Shown piece after piece: positions 1 through 13,683 of a stretch of DNA of 64,000 nt. The DNA is from Trichoplusia ni. Its lineage: Eukaryota > Arthropoda > Insecta > Lepidoptera > Noctuidae. How positions within the stretch are numbered: position 1 is the first letter of the stretch; each line of letters opens with the position of its first letter. Location of the stretch: positions 8,494,001 through 8,558,000 of the forward strand of contig NC_039488.1 of assembly GCF_003590095.1 (NCBI RefSeq). Reading direction: 5' to 3'. The notes under the pieces were generated by a model that saw only the letters and a list, made by a program, of their open reading frames with translations, was not told the DNA's origin and ran no database searches. The position numbers were made by a program, and so were the translations under genes.

Positions 1-2700
1 TTGAATTCGCCACATATTTCATTATCAAGTCGCACCCTTCCGAGGACTGCCTAATGAGTCCATAAGCAACGGTCACCGATAGCGTAGCAAGTTTCGTGTT
101 ACAATAACAGTTCATTACATTATTGTTTAAACGCCTGTTAAGTATGCTTAAACAGCTGTCATTTGTCAAGTGCTGGCCAAAAGTGATGGATGGCTCGAAC
201 GTTTCCGTCCGACTTTTAAAACCGGGCCGTAGTCCCGGTATTGTTATTTCAGTCTTCGTAAACGTAACGAATGGGAATGTTAAAAGTGACAAGGCACATA
301 TATTTTATAAGCGTCCATTTGTCTGAAGGCGCATGTGTGTCCGCTGAAATATTTACGAGCTATTAGTGCAACAAGAACAAATACAAAGTCAAGATGCGTC
401 TCGGATGCCGGATCACAAGCGTCTTTTAGCACGTAACAGATTGAAGACCGCTGCTGAATTAAGCCTAAATAATTAATGTCTCATCCCCAGTTATTCCCGT
501 ACCTTTTGATCTTGTTACATATATCTGTTAATTATTTTATGTTAAATGCGATCTTATTGATCTTTGAATTTAATTATTATTTACAATCATAACTCTATTA
601 GAGTTAAACGTGAATTCATTTTAATCTTCCAAATGTTTTATTGTTCCTCTTCTATGTTTAAAATAGGCGAAAATTAGATGAAAGAAAATAAATATATAGA
701 CATAACAAAACACGTTCCGTTTTATGTTTCTAATTGGCTTAATAAAAATGGTACGTTTTAATGGAAATTACACATAACTAGGAATAATAATAACATCAAT
801 GTATGAGACTACATTAAGAGTTTAGCCACATGTTTACTAAGAGTTTTGGGTGGTGACTGAACCCAAAAGCCGAGTTTTAAAGGAAAAATACTGACACATT
901 CGACAGCAGAGTGTATTAGCAGTTTAATTCGACGAACAAATGTGAGGATGAATTAATCCCCTACGCCATATTAAGCGTGAAATACTGCCAGCATTAATGC
1001 AGTACGTAATTTAATTTCATGATGAAAATCTGTTTAATGAGCCCAAGTTAATGTCTCCGCCGTTAACAAATAAAGGCGCAGCGCATTGACAAATTACTTA
1101 ATTTTATTAAGTGGTCTTACAGTCGCCAGAGTGCAGTGTTTGTTCACTAGCACGTATTTACGACGGGATGCCGCGACCCTAGCTCTATTCGCGGTTCATA
1201 ATGTACAAATTCACTGAACTGCTATATTAGCCGACTGCTACAAAGAAACGGTAATGGACCCTCATATATATGCAAATAAACTTTCCAAATGCGTTTTAAA
1301 TTAAAATAATCCCGAATTTATATGTAAATTTGTGACCGCACTTTGTCCTTCGCGGCTTCTCGTTCCGAAATCGATTACATTACACGGATTCGAGCTTAGA
1401 TCCGACTCGGATAAGTTTAATGAAGGGTTTTACTAAAACGGGGATCCTTTAGTACAATCTACTCGATTGGTGATTCTATTCGCTCTCGGTTTCACTTTTA
1501 GTTCAAACAAAAGACCGAAATATAATTGTTGAAGTGCTTAAAATATTTGTTTTATCATCATCGTGTTTTACGTCGGTCGGCACGAATGTAGTTTTATAAT
1601 AGATAATATAAACGACGGTTTTATTTAGTTTTCCATTACGAATGCCACGATTATCTTAATTTTTATGTGCTTAACCTTTTAGCCGCGTATTATCTTATAA
1701 TATAAAAGCAAAAGGCTACGTTTAACAGACCACCCGCACATTTCGTCTATTTCGTTTAGATCTAGATATACTCGTATCCCCCTTACTTATGTCACTCCAA
1801 TTAGTCATGATTAACTTTAATTTATAGGACTGTTTAATGGTCCATTAACCGAGTCACTAGTACCTAACGACTTGGTGTTGTGAAACTACAATTCCATAAA
1901 ACACTTTCCTCCAATTAAACAAGACGTTGATATTTGATCTCAATACGTTAATTGTCACTCTTTATTAGAGCTTATTACTTAAAGCAATTATATTAGACAT
2001 GGAGTCGGTAACACGAAGCCCTTATCTCGTAAATCACTAAAGACGGGCATTAAAGGAAAGAGGTGTGTTTTATATTTTTCTTAAAGAGAAAATGTTTCAG
2101 CTTAATTTCAGCAGACATTCAGTAAGGTTTCATTTCGCTGAGAACGTGAAGTACGACGTTTTGTTTGAGATATTGCACATTTTGCCGCTCACCGTGTTTG
2201 TGCTCTGATGGTATCTCACTACATTTTGAAATGCCGAGTGTTAGGTTTTTGTATCAAATAACAAAACACGCGATAGCAGGCTTTTCTTCGAGACTTTAAA
2301 TGTTTTGTATTTTAGGATTCTTCTTTTCTGCTTAGAGGTCTAACTAAACTGGTTTATTTGGTAACGTTACTTGTTTTTCTCTTTACTCGGATACTTTACA
2401 GTTTCCTTTCAGTTTACTCTTTTAAGCTATTCCAATACTCTTGGTAAATGATTATGCGGTTTGATATAACAATAAACGGCAGTTGTGACCAGACAAGAGG
2501 ACATTAAACGATGCCCTACGGTATCTTTATGGCTATCAAAACCGGTCCCGGTATGCCTACAAATACACTCACTGGTCGTTACCGGTAGTCAGTCAAATGC
2601 CAGGAAATAAAACAGACGAACCCACGAATTGGTTTTCCCTAGACATTTCGCTGCGATACTATGGCATTTGTTCTGCCTAAAAGGCCGAACTCAGACCTAA
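1..2700. other. Intergenic AT-rich DNA, no gene seen
   Basis: I see no exon-like stretch with matching splice sites and no recognisable protein. The short open frame at 123-326 has no family resemblance and is expected by chance. Confidence 0.6.
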
Positions 2701-2720
2701 ACTGGATGAATTTAGCTGGC

Positions 2721-2885
2721 TTGTTGGTGAAGTGGTTAGTGGCAATGACTGCTGTATTGGGCGTTGTGGGTTCGATTCCCACCTAGAACATTTTTTTGTC
2801 TGATGAGCATGATTATTTGTTCAGTTTAGCTCAAATTTATCTATATTATGTGTATATTTAGCTATAAATACCTAAGTATTTTTAT
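2721..2885 (+). repeat. tRNA-derived SINE
   Basis: A tRNA-like head (2721-2790) carries a box A-like TTGGTGAAGTGG and a clear box B GGGTTCGATTCCCAC, the two internal RNA polymerase III promoter elements. It is followed by a TGATGAGCATGATTATTTGTTC body and an AT-rich tail, which is the arrangement of a tRNA-derived SINE. The head does not fold into a full cloverleaf that I would call a functional tRNA. The body motif resembles a SINE common in moth genomes (from memory). Confidence 0.6.
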
Positions 2886-5800
2886 TAGTTGTTAAGAATT
2901 TAAAATACAATTCTATGCTTCATACTGAAATATAATAAAAAAGCTATTAATGCTGCAACAGTTTCGAAACTCTTTTTCGATTTCTCCTTGATGTTCATAA
3001 GTTTTTAATATACATGATGTTTTTATTAATTTATCACCTTTCTCTATTAAAATATTTTATGAGTTTTGCTTTAAGATGACATGTAATGGATATGGTTATG
3101 ATTCAGTGGGTTTTATCGCTACTTATATGTCGAAATAATTTTACGACCGCTAATTTTATAAGCTTTTATTTTCAATATATTAGATTAATGTTTTACTTGC
3201 ACGTTATATGTATGCTATAATAGAATGTTGGATAAACCTTGTGAATGTCATCTGGAAATATTATAGCTAAGCTCTTTATGGATTGAATGATAAATTGTTT
3301 CCAATTTGTCCGGTGACAGGCACTAAGGAAAGCTTTCGGTAACAAATGCTTATGTTTTGAATGCACGCAATGTATGAGAATAGCTAAAGTAAAAATATAT
3401 TTGTATTATGTAACGTGAACTATTACGTCATGTGTAAGCAGAGATTAGTGACGTCATTCCACTATTTAATGACGTGTGGCTATGGAGAGGATTGTAGAGT
3501 TCACCGTTTAGGACCATCGTCCAATGTTTAATTATCTATAGATATTATATTAATCTATTTCAAAGTTCATTAGTATATGCTAATTGGCGAAAGAATGCTC
3601 TATATTATATGCAAACCTTCGTTACTAGATTTGTTTGAATCATCAAAGAACGCGGCAAAAGTATATAACAATTATGAACTGATTTCAATTGCATGAATAC
3701 AAAATTATGGCTTTAATTTTCTATTAAGAATTAATGAGGGATGATTATGAATGGGTACAAAATTTTAAAAAAAAAACTAAAGACAAGATGGAAAAATTAT
3801 AGAATTTATTTAATTTGGGTTTGAATTTTTAAATTTTAACATAACTTATAATTTTTACTGTCGTTTATTTATACACAAGGGCTGGCAGACGGGAATCTTA
3901 AGGGAATGCTTCATTAATCATCACCCCTAATACCCGGGGCTAAACGAACATGTTTAACCGGAAGCTGAGAAGCCGACTTTTACATTTTCAACCGTACCCA
4001 TAATCCTGATTCATCGGAACGACACGGAACGCAAATAAATTGTACCCATGACGTATACAAATTGTCAGGGTTATTTTTGAAGGTCATTTGCGGTACAATA
4101 AATTATGCAGGAACTTGTATAATTTAATAGGAAATTTAGGCATTTCTTACTCATCGACTTATCTTAAGTGATAATCTTTACGAGGATTTTATTATTTCTG
4201 AGAAACGTTTATTTGAATACTTAGCAAGTTATTTATGTGTTTTGACAAAAAAAAATTGATTCAATTTTACACTTCGAGGAATGAATAGGAGATCTTTGGA
4301 GACGTCTATGTATTTTTTACTGTCGCATAATAAAATCAAGAACACAATTTAAAATTACGAATACAGGAAAAAAAAATACCTAATCAATGTTTATTACCAT
4401 AGACGTTTAATACTCAAACAGTTCGTATATTGCCTTAGATAGTTCACAAATAACTAGTATTGAGTTACGAAAACTAACAGCCGGTAGTTAATCATACACA
4501 ATCTTCGATCTAAGTGTAGTGTACGGTGGATCATAATTAACGTGAGCACTGACACGTAGTAGCCAGGGACCAACCAACTCCTAAACCAACACCAGCCATT
4601 GTTAAAGCGGGATAGCACTCTATGCAATGTAGAGCGCCGTCTCGTTTCCTCAAACAAAAAAGAGGTTTATTTCTTAACTTGGTAGTAGGAATCCAGGAAA
4701 CGTTCTGTACATATCAGAACCACGATCGCTTGTAACTACCGTCAAATGTGTTTAAGAACCCTTAATTGCCACTAATGTTAGAAAATTTGAAGACCGCTGT
4801 TTATCATTAGGAGTTATCAATCGATCTGCTTACAAAGGCATAGGAAAGTAAATATGGATGGTTTTGGGAAGAAACTTACAATTAAATATGAATTAAACTT
4901 TTTTTTAGATTGATGAATGTGTTTATTTAATTATTCTACTTCTATATTAATAACACGACGATGACTACTTAATACAGTAGCAGAATTAACTTAAGGTAGA
5001 CATTGACAGCCAATAATGTGACCGATTGATGTCCGAACAAACTTATTCAGTTTTTATTCTGCTTTGAGATATAAAGTTAACGACAAAGGTCCAGTGAGAA
5101 AGTCTTGAATTTATTACTCAGTATATTTCCATTTGGTAGACCTGTATCACAGATTAATAAATAGTTGCCTGTATTTCGATTGCCGCAACTTCATTTCAAC
5201 ATAATACAAGTCGAGCCTTTATTCTTAGAAGATGCAAAGTCTTCAAAAAATCTTATTTACAAAACACGTAAGAGGCATCACTTAAATTGACAGAATTCTT
5301 TGAATGTACTCAAGGGTACAAAACTGTATTTTCGTACATCAAAGGGAACAAAAAGTGCTGTAGTAGGCTTTTTCATAAGCTGATAGTCGACTCACCTCGA
5401 GTTTTTGCTGTTCAGAGGATTCTCCCCTAACAGTTGACCCTTCTTGTCTTATTTAGGCGCGTCTGAACGACCCCTCCCGACAGGGGTGCAATTATAATTT
5501 ATTCATAACATCACAAAGAAATTTCTTGAATAAACAAGTTCATAGTCGCAATTTTAAACAATTACTGTCGGAGATTTCTTTTTAAGGTACGGCCCCATTA
5601 TTTATGATGAAAGATGATTTGATGTGAACGTTATTTAGTTAGTAGTGTACATTTATTAATTGTTACTATTTTTCTTTATAAGATGGAACTATAATTTATT
5701 TTTTTCTTAGTTAGTGTCAGAGGGAGATAACAAGATCCTCTAGAGGGAGAGAAAGCTTTGTAGTTATGATGACGTGTTTAACGTACATGTTGTATATCCT

Positions 5801-8243
5801 TTAACTTTATCAATACTGGCAATATTCTTCATCTCAGTAAATTGCTTTTCATACAAGTTGATTGTTAGTTTCTTCGGTTTCCGTAGTAACGTTACTAACC
5901 GCCCTACTTTGTTGTGTTCCCAATACACACTTGACAGGTTTCTGAGTACCTACTGTTCTCAAGCTATTGTTATAAAATAACTACAATACGAAATGTTTCA
6001 AAAAGAATTGAACGAAAACATTTATTGTACAAAAACGTTCAAAGGTGTCTGTCTTATAGATTACGTTAACTGTTTACATAGGTTTGATGAAAGGAAACCC
6101 ACTCTTGTTTAAATTAAACTAGATTTTGCACGCGGCTTTGCCCGCCTACATCCAGGCGGGAAAAGTCGTGAGCTACGGTTAGACTGCAAAAATCCTCCTT
6201 AACGAAGTGGCATAAAATAGAGATATTCCAATGTGTCAGCTACATTCATACCAATTGTCATCGAAATCGTTACAGCCGTTCGAAACCGAACGTACAAGGG
6301 TAACATACACACACTCACATAAATGTGATGTCTCAGTTTTTGTACTAAGACACATTTCTTTTTGGTGTCTGAGGGGTGTACGGATCTCCATGACCATGCA
6401 CGGCAGTCGTACTTTGAAGACTAAAATCGAATCACTTATAAGACTTGCGTGGACTTGTGAGTACAGAGACTTCACAAGATGGGTGTTAACATTATCAAAA
6501 TGTAGCAAAACCTCATTTCAATTGCTATCCACTTAAAGCATTCTGAGAAAATTCTATATCGCATACAGCGAATTGTATACGCCTTGTAACATATCAAACC
6601 TTCTTTCTTATTTCCTCTTACGTTTTAGTGAGGAAGACTGATGTACGTTTCTTCATATAGAAATATGCATGAAACCAACGCTTTACGTAGCTCTAGTATT
6701 CCCAAATTGTACGAAACGTGAGTGGGAGACAAATTTGTTCACTCACACATTTTTCCTCGAGCACCAATATAGAATTCTTATCGAAGAGAAAACTTTTATA
6801 TGCGTAACATGATAACTTACTTTCCAATTTAAAAATTGCGTGCCAATTGCTTGGAGTGAATATTAATACGTGAATGTCAGTCGCTTTTGGTACCGGCCTT
6901 ATTTAATGCAGTATCAATGCAGGCTAAGTGCTTCGATTGCGAATAAATTTATGTGTGAATGTTTTGCGTGTGCAATTTTATTTTTATTGTGGCTATAAAT
7001 ATGTTTTGATGAGCTGTTAGCTGCGTTGACTGCATATCAATAATGCTTTGTTTTGACGGTAACTTTAAGTTTTCTTGGGGGCATTGTTATAACGAAAATG
7101 TGTTTATGCATAAATAATTGACCACAGTTCACTCAACAAAATTATTAACTTCTGAAGAACAATTCACAAGTGAATTAGACAGTACCTACAATTGTGCTTA
7201 TCCTTGAATTCACGTAGATTGAGGGTACGCAATATCATTTGATGACTTCTCTGCTTACAAAAGGGCAGCGATATGACCAATACATCTACATAAATAGTAG
7301 CTATCTACAGTATCTACGTCACACAAAGGTCCGATATTTCCTGCGGTCCATCTCCCGATATCACCAATGATTTGAAAGGACTTTATTCATATGAAAACCT
7401 TATAAAAGATATGTCGACAGAATTTCAACTGTGCGGAATATTCAGTGGGATATTTACGTAGGATCGTCAACCGTCACTACCTAGCAATATGTCAAATATT
7501 TCTCGTCGAAGTTTCCCTTCACATATATTGTTACTGCTTCGTTTGTAGAAAATCTTCTGTGAAAATAGAAGTTAAGAATTCCTTGCTCGGAATTTTCTGT
7601 TTCAAAGGTACGTAAACAAAGGCGATTTTTATAATTCATTTGTTTTGCGACAAAGGGTCGTACGGTCGTACCTAGCATGCATAGCGTGTAAACACTTAGA
7701 TGTGAGAAATAATAATTCGCTTTTCATTTTGTTGCGTCATTGCGAAGCTTGGCAAAGTCTGAAGGGCCGTCGATGGTGAGTGGCTCATACTTTATTATTG
7801 GCTCGCTCTTGTACTTGCAGGGGAATGTAAAATGAGGTCACGATTTATCGGTACATCTCAGTTTGTACTGTAATTAGAAACAGATACAAACAACCAGTCT
7901 TTGTGAATCAGTAATAAATAAGCAAGAAGCTCTAATAATCAAAATCTTTCAAAAGAACACACAAATAATAAAACCTATTTGTCTGTACTTCTAAAATATT
8001 TATATCATGATTACGAACAGCTAAAATAACAATCTGATAATTATTTACAAAATTATTTTCTAACATCAAAGTTGAACATGAAATACTATTTTTCGAATTT
8101 ATGTCTATTTCGCAAACAAATTTAATCTCATTTGATAATCCTCTCAAACATATTTTCTTTCTATAGCGTAAAAATATTGATGAGAATCAATAATAGAATA
8201 GGTTTAGCCCGCAGCTCCACCCTCGGGTTATCAGAAGTCGATT
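2886..8243. other. Intergenic AT-rich DNA, repeat relics only
   Basis: No supportable gene. A cAMP-response-like TGACGTCA lies near 3454. A GC-rich hairpin (CCCGCCT / AGGCGGG, 6141-6160) sits in a short GC-rich patch that looks like the end of a degraded transposon. Open frames at 4454-4657, 6231-6536 and 7481-7678 have no family features. Confidence 0.5.
6124..6165. repeat. Transposon-end relic with GC hairpin
   Basis: CACGCGGCTTTGCCCGCC resembles the GC-rich terminal motif of lepidopteran non-autonomous elements. It is followed by a perfect 7-bp-arm hairpin, CCCGCCT and AGGCGGG, around a 6-nt loop. The rest of the element is not recognisable. Confidence 0.3.
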
Positions 8244-8631
8244 AAAAAGCCGGTCAAGTGCGAGTCGGACTTCTGACATGAGGCAACATGCAAAGAGGCA
8301 AAAGAACAAATCATTTGGGTGATATTTATACATTTCGGGAGACCAAAATTTATTTTTCGACTAATAAATGTAGGTATGTATTACCACGCTTTTTTAGTTT
8401 CACCTGCATGTTTGTTTTGTTTGTTTCTTGTAACCGACTTGGACTTTACCCACTTCTTTTTAGTTATAATTACTATATGCTGGTACTATAGTGGCAACAA
8501 AAACACATAACCTGTCAAAGTTGCAACTGTATATATAGCACGGTTCATGAGATACAGCCTGGTGACGGACAAAAAACAGCCTCAGTAATAGGGCTCCGTT
8601 TTACAATCTTTTAATACAGAACCCTAAAAAT
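8244..8631 (-). repeat. Dispersed lepidopteran repeat (GTGCGAGTCGGAC family)
   Basis: The segment starts with AAAGCCGGTCAAGTGCGAGT, contains GGCAACAAAAACACATAACC and CATGAGATACAGCCTGGTGACGG, and ends GGGCTCCGTTTT...AACCCTAAAAA. Other pieces of the same family in this window are at about 30660-30800 (opposite orientation), 41567-41715, 42763-42800, 43763-43950 and 55480-55560. The open frames inside (8288-8491, 8319-8510) are repeat sequence, not genes. Confidence 0.6.
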
Positions 8632-8735
8632 TATGCTACCACTTTTTTCTATACTTTTTATCGACAACCTCTTAAGTCCTTAAATTGGATCTCAGATAAT
8701 ATTCACACAGAATTTCATGATCATCGCTGCAGTAA

Positions 8736-8973
8736 TCTATACTAATATATAAAGCTGAAGAGTTTGTTTGTTTGTTTGAACGCGCTAATCTCAGGAACTA
8801 CTGATCCAAATTGAAAACTTATTTTGTGTTGAATAGACCATTCATCGAGGAAGGCTTTAGGCTATATACCATCACGCTGCGACTATACAAAGGAAAATGT
8901 GAAAAAACAGGGCAGGTATAAATCATAACTTATATCTTCTACCCACGGGGACGAAGTCGTTGGCAACAACTAG
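8736..8973 (+). mobile_element. Non-autonomous Helitron-like element, near complete
   Basis: The 5' end TCTATACTAATATATAAAGC follows an A. The 3' end is ...GGCAACAACTAG followed by T, with the short hairpin-forming GACGAAGTCGT just upstream. A TC start, a CTAG-type end preceded by a small hairpin, and insertion between A and T are Helitron hallmarks. It has no coding capacity. Related truncated or reversed copies occur at 37729-37925, 41806-42083, 43243-43403 and 45538-45679. Confidence 0.6.
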
Positions 8974-11900
8974 TTTAGACATAAAAAAGTAACAAGCAAA
9001 CAGACAAACAAAGAGACTAATTTACTAACATTTATATGGCATCGTTGAAAGAAGTACCGGTGTATCATAAAACAAAACTATTATACATTAATATCTTAGA
9101 ATGACCATTCTCGAAGTTCAAATGTTTTTTATTCACATTCAATTAACTTCTAACTATCAATTACAATTGGAGTAGCGTTAGTTTTTTTAGACACAAAAAA
9201 ATGTAATAAAGAATGGTAAATTGTAGCCGGATTCTGTGGTTACAAATAAGAATGGGTTTGTGGTGCGTTGGTCGTTAAGAATGAGATATATTGTATACGG
9301 TAGCTTCGAACAGTTATCACAACGTCGTTGAAGCAAGAGGACTTTCAGAATCAGAATCAGAATCGGTTTTTTTTTTGTATAGAATAATAATAAACTGGTA
9401 ACATAACTTTGAGGATCCTTGTACTGCTTGTACATTCGATATTTTCGGCATACAAAGATGAAGTACGTAGACACGATTACATTTGCAAGCCATGACATTT
9501 GTGGTCTTATATTAAGTACGTACTTGAGGTCAAAACGAAACCTTATTAGGTACTAAAGCTCCGCCGTCTGTCTGTCCGTTCATTAGTCTGTTCGTCGTTC
9601 TATCACCAGTCTGTATCTGGTATATATGTACTTAGGTTGCCGTTAAGACAACAATTAATAAAATAACATCAAGGTAAAACAACATTTGGTAAGGTCAAAA
9701 ATTGTATGGGTGCAAAATTTTTGCCAATTGCCTTTCTTTTGCCTATTCGTACGGAAACCTGGTTGTTATCAATTTGACTTCCACTTGACTTCTTTTTTTT
9801 AAATTAAACAGCTAATATGTGCCTTGAAAACCATACGTCAAAATAAACTTCGTTTTGTATGTCTCTTGAAGGAAATAAAACACGCGACACACTTCCTACT
9901 CTTTATATATTTCTCACATATAATTCGCTACGTGGAATATCCAACGCGACATAAGTGTCAACGCGTTGACAGCCACTATCAAGTGTCCAAAGTTTCCGTG
10001 CGTAAAACCCGTTACAATTTTATTTACAGAAACTTAATATATACGATTTACATACATTAGGACTAACGTGGATCGAAATAATTGAAACAAAACGAGTGAC
10101 ATTTTGTTATACGTCACGCGATATACAAAGATTACCTCGACCGGGTGGTTCGTGATGAGAAATATTACGCTCGGTATATCCTTACTAATATAACGTAATA
10201 ATGTTGCGTATTTTATTATTGTGAGATTAACTAAGAGAATGTATTAGGCACATACATTATGCATACTGTTATTTGAGAGCTTATTACTTAAATGTATTTG
10301 AATGTTAACAGTTATTTTTCGAAATGCTACAAGACACTGAACTAGGAGATATTTTTCATTTGTAATAGGTATTAGATTAACATTTTTATTGGTGGTATTA
10401 AACGGAGAATTTCCATTGCTTTAAACAGCTTTTAAACTGTCTTAACGTTCATGAATTTATAGAATTGTGTCTTTTAAAAGGAAAGTTTAAGAAGAATTTA
10501 CAAGATTATTTCTACTCAAATAGTTATTCGTGAAATATCGCAATAAAATCAGATAATTTAAAATTATTAACAGATTTATTGCACGATTTATGATATCAAA
10601 AAGTGTCACTTTTTCATGATATTATATAATAAGTACTGTGGGATTCAACGTCAATTCAATATTTAAAAAAAAAATTAAACTTTCGTGAGGCGGAAACTTA
10701 TTTAATAAGTTTTCAAGCGTGTTTATTGGCATAGCCTGATTAGTTTCAGACCCAACCGGAGTCCTTAATCAAAAATGAGCTGTCGCGGCTGCCAGATCGT
10801 GAATCAAACTATTCAATATTTATCAAGCAGGAAATATCGACAGAAATACCTAATAATATTGCTGTCGTTATAAATCAAACAAGCATATAATTAGAACTGT
10901 TATCAACATTGAAGAGAATCAAAAGTTCACACACGAATGCGTGAACATTATTCACTTTGTCTTCGCAAATAAGTGAGGCAAAAGAGGCAAGAGAGGCGAC
11001 ACTCGGGTTGGTCACGTAAGGGTATTCAACGATCGCACCGTACTTTGAGCAATAATTGAAATAAAGCTGGTGACATTACTCGGGTTCGTCACGCACACCT
11101 TGATGTATTGTGCTAAGGTAGGACTCTTACAGGATTTGTTGGCCGACTCCGATTGAGATCTCTTACGTATTTTAGCTTTGATACTAATATATCATGTTGT
11201 ATATTTTATAGTTGCCCGTGACCATGATACCTGCAAAGGTGTCGAAACGTCGGGAACTAAAATTAAACCGCGTTAAAAGTAGTTTAATTTCAATGTCTGA
11301 CATGCGCGTAAACCTAAGAAACCACTATATCAAGGTTTTTTAAGTCTAAATGCGTAATCAAAGTGCGTATAAGGTGGTGGAACGTATGGAAACTGGGGCT
11401 AATAATGTAATTTACGTTAAAAAAGTGTAAGGGTAAGTGACGTCTGTTACCTAATTTATTTGTTTGCCCGATAGAAGAAAATGTCTCTTGTGCAATATTC
11501 TTTAGGAATCTGTCTTACAAACTATTTAGATATTTTTAGTAAAATACCTAATACCAATAGCCATGCTATAAAAACTCCTAATACAGGAAATATACACTAA
11601 TATGAAGTCACAATAAATAAACGGATTTTTTAATACATCCCATCAACAAAACACCTTAAAAACACATTAAACGTTAACCATAAAAGAAAAAAATATTCGC
11701 ATTTAAATTAATGTCATCAATTAGTACTTCCCGTCACAGATAGATATCAAAAGAAAAAAAAAATATTCGAAATTCTTTTATCTTTGAGATATCTTTAAGT
11801 GGTAAAACAGACTTTAAGATATAATACATATTAAGGTGATAAGAAAACATTTAAAACACGCCGTTAATTATGGAGGAAGAGGTTGTAATCACGGTGGGAC

Positions 11901-12286
11901 AAGGTTGTTTACCGTTGGTTGTGACGTCATACAGTATGAAAGTAAGAATGCGTATACATTGAGACACAAATTTTGAATGTATCTGTTTTAAATTCTGTTA
12001 GGTCTGAATCAAGGTGCATAGTCTAACTAATGCATGTCGTGTGACAAGCGTGGTTGGAATCTTAATTTTAACGAATAAAAAAATTGAAAAAGAACTTCCT
12101 GAGTATTTGTAAAAAAAAATATGTGAAAATATTGTTGGACATTTCTAGGAATGCTAAATTTCGTCTGCGGGAATAATTGGTTTGGTAAAAATAATTTAAT
12201 CTAAATTAGTGCAATATGATTATTCTATTGTATTTTATTACGTTTTGCAGTAAACACCATAATATTACCGTACATATTTATTCACA
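8974..12286. other. Intergenic DNA, no gene seen
   Basis: No supportable gene. The stretch 9550-9640 contains CTGTCTGTCCG and TCACCAGTCTGTATCTGG, a degraded piece of the GTGCGAGTCGGAC repeat family. Four short AGAATC units lie at 9349-9366. A TGACGTCA sits at 11932-11939. Confidence 0.5.
11200..11300 (+). repeat. 3' end of a dispersed retroelement
   Basis: The motif CCTGCAAAGGTGTCGAAACG, followed by TCGGG and a simple AT-rich tail, resembles a conserved terminal motif of some arthropod retroelements (from memory). A small stem ACCT/AGGT with a GCAA loop precedes CGAAAC. No coding part remains here. Family assignment is uncertain. Confidence 0.35.
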
Positions 12287-12676
12287 TACACGGTGATTTT
12301 TTAGTCGTCTTACAAAAGCAGCCCAGTTCATGCATCCGACGTAAAATACCCCTAGGCGCGATTATTTTTTTTATCATCAACTAAGATAATAGGTACGAAG
12401 AAAAATTAAACAAGAGAAATCTGAAACATACTCTTAAAAATGATAAAAACGCCGCCGCGCGCCGCCCGCGCTCCTCACCATTGTTACAAGGCTCAGACCG
12501 CGTTCGCAACAGAGCTGTGTTTCTAAAACTACGAATTGCATAATAATATTGAATAAAAATTGCATTTTAAATTTATTCAAATCTCATAAATACCTATTGT
12601 TTTATCATGAACGTGTTCTTGTCATTGGATACATGAACTGGGCTGCTTTTGTAAGACGACTAAAAATCACGGTGTA
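12287..12676. repeat. Long inverted repeat (foldback) next to the gap
   Basis: The arms 12287-12337 and 12627-12676 are near-perfect reverse complements over about 50 bp; both contain AACTGGGCTGCTTTTGTAAG in the right-arm sense. They enclose about 290 bp that includes a GC-rich patch (about 12450-12475). The right arm ends 8 nt before the N run. This is either a foldback/TIR element or an assembly artefact at the gap. Confidence 0.6.
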
Positions 12677-12683
12677 TATTGAA

Positions 12684-13683
12684 NNNNNNNNNNNNNNNNN
12701 NNNNNNNNNNNNNNNNNNNNNNNNNNNNNNNNNNNNNNNNNNNNNNNNNNNNNNNNNNNNNNNNNNNNNNNNNNNNNNNNNNNNNNNNNNNNNNNNNNNN
12801 NNNNNNNNNNNNNNNNNNNNNNNNNNNNNNNNNNNNNNNNNNNNNNNNNNNNNNNNNNNNNNNNNNNNNNNNNNNNNNNNNNNNNNNNNNNNNNNNNNNN
12901 NNNNNNNNNNNNNNNNNNNNNNNNNNNNNNNNNNNNNNNNNNNNNNNNNNNNNNNNNNNNNNNNNNNNNNNNNNNNNNNNNNNNNNNNNNNNNNNNNNNN
13001 NNNNNNNNNNNNNNNNNNNNNNNNNNNNNNNNNNNNNNNNNNNNNNNNNNNNNNNNNNNNNNNNNNNNNNNNNNNNNNNNNNNNNNNNNNNNNNNNNNNN
13101 NNNNNNNNNNNNNNNNNNNNNNNNNNNNNNNNNNNNNNNNNNNNNNNNNNNNNNNNNNNNNNNNNNNNNNNNNNNNNNNNNNNNNNNNNNNNNNNNNNNN
13201 NNNNNNNNNNNNNNNNNNNNNNNNNNNNNNNNNNNNNNNNNNNNNNNNNNNNNNNNNNNNNNNNNNNNNNNNNNNNNNNNNNNNNNNNNNNNNNNNNNNN
13301 NNNNNNNNNNNNNNNNNNNNNNNNNNNNNNNNNNNNNNNNNNNNNNNNNNNNNNNNNNNNNNNNNNNNNNNNNNNNNNNNNNNNNNNNNNNNNNNNNNNN
13401 NNNNNNNNNNNNNNNNNNNNNNNNNNNNNNNNNNNNNNNNNNNNNNNNNNNNNNNNNNNNNNNNNNNNNNNNNNNNNNNNNNNNNNNNNNNNNNNNNNNN
13501 NNNNNNNNNNNNNNNNNNNNNNNNNNNNNNNNNNNNNNNNNNNNNNNNNNNNNNNNNNNNNNNNNNNNNNNNNNNNNNNNNNNNNNNNNNNNNNNNNNNN
13601 NNNNNNNNNNNNNNNNNNNNNNNNNNNNNNNNNNNNNNNNNNNNNNNNNNNNNNNNNNNNNNNNNNNNNNNNNNNNNNNNNNN
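12684..13683. other. Assembly gap, 1000 N
   Basis: The run is exactly 1000 N, a placeholder length. Reading frames that cross it are meaningless. Confidence 0.99.

Noticed and set aside
2721..2790. A functional tRNA gene
   Set aside because: Boxes A and B are present, but the acceptor and anticodon stems do not pair convincingly and a SINE body follows.
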